Below the pieces are notes generated by a model. That model searched no databases, was not told where the DNA came from, and worked only from the letters and a program-made list of their open reading frames with translations. A stretch of 7,378 nucleotides of DNA. It comes from Acidobacteriota bacterium (GTDB lineage Bacteria; Acidobacteriota; Holophagae; Thermotomaculales; Thermotomaculaceae). Below are positions 6,749-7,378 of the stretch, in pieces. How positions within the stretch are numbered: position 1 is the first letter of the stretch; the number at the start of each line of letters is the position of its first letter. A program made the translations under genes and the position numbers. Location: the NCBI GenBank assembly GCA_027067895.1, contig JAMOUY010000279.1, forward strand, positions 1 to 7,378, given 5' to 3'.

Positions 6749-7378
6749 TTATCCTCCGTTTTTTTCTTTTTCTTTTTTTTATGCTTTTTACCTTTTGCTT
6801 TTTTTATCCTTTTTTCTATTTCTTTTTTAAATTTTTCTTCAAGTTTTCTCTTTCTTTCTTCCAACTCTTTCTTTGCTTTTCCGCTTTCAATGTATTCCAA
6901 CTCCTGTTTTACCGTGTCTCTGTAAATACTATTCGGAAATTCTTTTAGAAGTTTTCTGAAATATCTTGCCGCTTCGTCAAACTTTGTTTCGTACATTAAA
7001 CTTCTTGCATAGTAATAGTATGCTTTTTCTTTATCGTAATATTTCGGGTCATAGTTTTCAAGCAAACCGCCTAACCTTGAAGCCGCCGCTTTGTAGCCCT
7101 TAACCTTGTAATAGAAAACTCCGATTAAATACTCGTGCTGCGCTTTCATAAGCCAACAGTAGTCAATGTATTTGTCAGCCATTTTTGCGTAATCCGAATC
7201 AGGATAGAGGGATTTCAACTTTTCAAACTCTTCCATTGCCTGATTAACGTAGGTCTGGTCTCTGTCGGGACCGTTTATCTGGATAAAATAACACATTGCC
7301 ACCATAAACTGTGCATAAGGGGTTTCGCTATGTTTCGGAAAATAAACTATAAAAGATTGGTATTCGGGCAAAGCCTCA
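6745..7378 (-). CDS. bamD: BamD-like outer-membrane assembly TPR lipoprotein, 5' end outside window
   Basis: About 210 C-terminal codons are visible and the frame stays open to the right edge. The earliest start-like codon (TTG at 7371) sits mid-domain, so the true start lies beyond the window with any lipoprotein signal. The fragment shows tetratricopeptide-type helical repeats in the spacing of BamD/YfiO: an EYQSFIVYFPKH repeat, an ALKY-like helix with Cys, a NGPDRDQTYVNQAMEEF segment resembling the conserved Asp-Gln-Thr region, LKSLYPDSDYAKMA, the YLIGVFYYKVKGYKAAASR helix, and a last repeat ending in LLKEFPNSIYRDTV. BamD anchors the BAM complex that inserts beta-barrels into the outer membrane. 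The final 45 or so residues depart from the family: a charged Lys/Glu helix and then a nearly pure lysine run before the stop. The stop TGA overlaps the dehydrogenase ATG by 4 bases, and the last codons contain that gene's ribosome site. A more general TPR protein such as CpoB is the alternative; the DQT region favours BamD. Confidence 0.75.
   Translation of the reverse strand, partial: EALPEYQSFIVYFPKHSETPYAQFMVAMCYFIQINGPDRDQTYVNQAMEEFEKLKSLYPDSDYAKMADKYIDYCWLMKAQHEYLIGVFYYKVKGYKAAASRLGGLLENYDPKYYDKEKAYYYYARSLMYETKFDEAARYFRKLLKEFPNSIYRDTVKQELEYIESGKAKKELEERKRKLEEKFKKEIEKRIKKAKGKKHKKKKKKKTEDK
6758..6845 (-). repeat. A-rich low-complexity stretch encoding a lysine-rich tail
   Basis: The coding (minus) strand is almost all A with scattered G, including homopolymers of eight A (6773-6780) and seven A (6759-6765). 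It encodes the Lys-dominated C-terminus of the BamD-like protein. It stays in frame through to the TGA, so it appears to be a real coding tail. Such runs are also places where polymerase slippage or assembly errors occur. Confidence 0.7.

Overview
The window reads as an ordinary chromosomal segment of a Gram-negative, low-to-moderate GC bacterium (about 40% GC by eye, Lys/Glu-rich proteins). The Gram-negative assignment rests on a BamD-like outer-membrane assembly protein and a complete set of type IV pilus motor genes. The order pilB-pilT-pilC is familiar from Acidobacteriota, Myxococcota and Desulfobacterota-like lineages. An acidobacterial origin is my loose guess, not something the sequence proves. 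All seven genes lie on the minus strand, and I see no mobile element, CRISPR array, RNA gene or foreign island.

From high to low coordinates (the direction of transcription) there are three units. (1) The 3' part of a BamD-like TPR lipoprotein gene (6745-7378, start outside the window) overlaps by 4 bases a glutaryl-CoA-dehydrogenase-like acyl-CoA dehydrogenase (5576-6748). That gene is followed after 8 bases by a class II fructose-1,6-bisphosphatase, glpX (4590-5567), so the three are very probably co-transcribed and translationally coupled. (2) A good sigma-70-type promoter (TTGACA, 17 bp, TAAACT at 4544-4572) starts pilB (2795-4513), pilT (1627-2760) and pilC (416-1612). These encode the extension ATPase, the retraction ATPase and the inner-membrane platform of a type IV pilus. 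The unit ends at a GC-rich hairpin with a T7 tract (360-383). (3) Directly behind that terminator an extended -10 promoter (344-352) drives an exported rhodanese-like protein that runs off the left edge (3-314).

Functionally the window joins envelope assembly (BamD), acyl-CoA catabolism and gluconeogenesis (dehydrogenase and GlpX) and pilus dynamics (PilB/PilT/PilC). Only the pilus genes form an obvious single machine. PilB keeps the N-terminal repeat layout of MshEN domains, so its activity may be tuned by cyclic di-GMP. I did not find an undescribed system. The points worth a second look are a palindrome over the pilB -35 box, a poly-lysine tail on the BamD-like protein, an acidic linker in PilB, and the tight terminator/promoter junction at 344-383.
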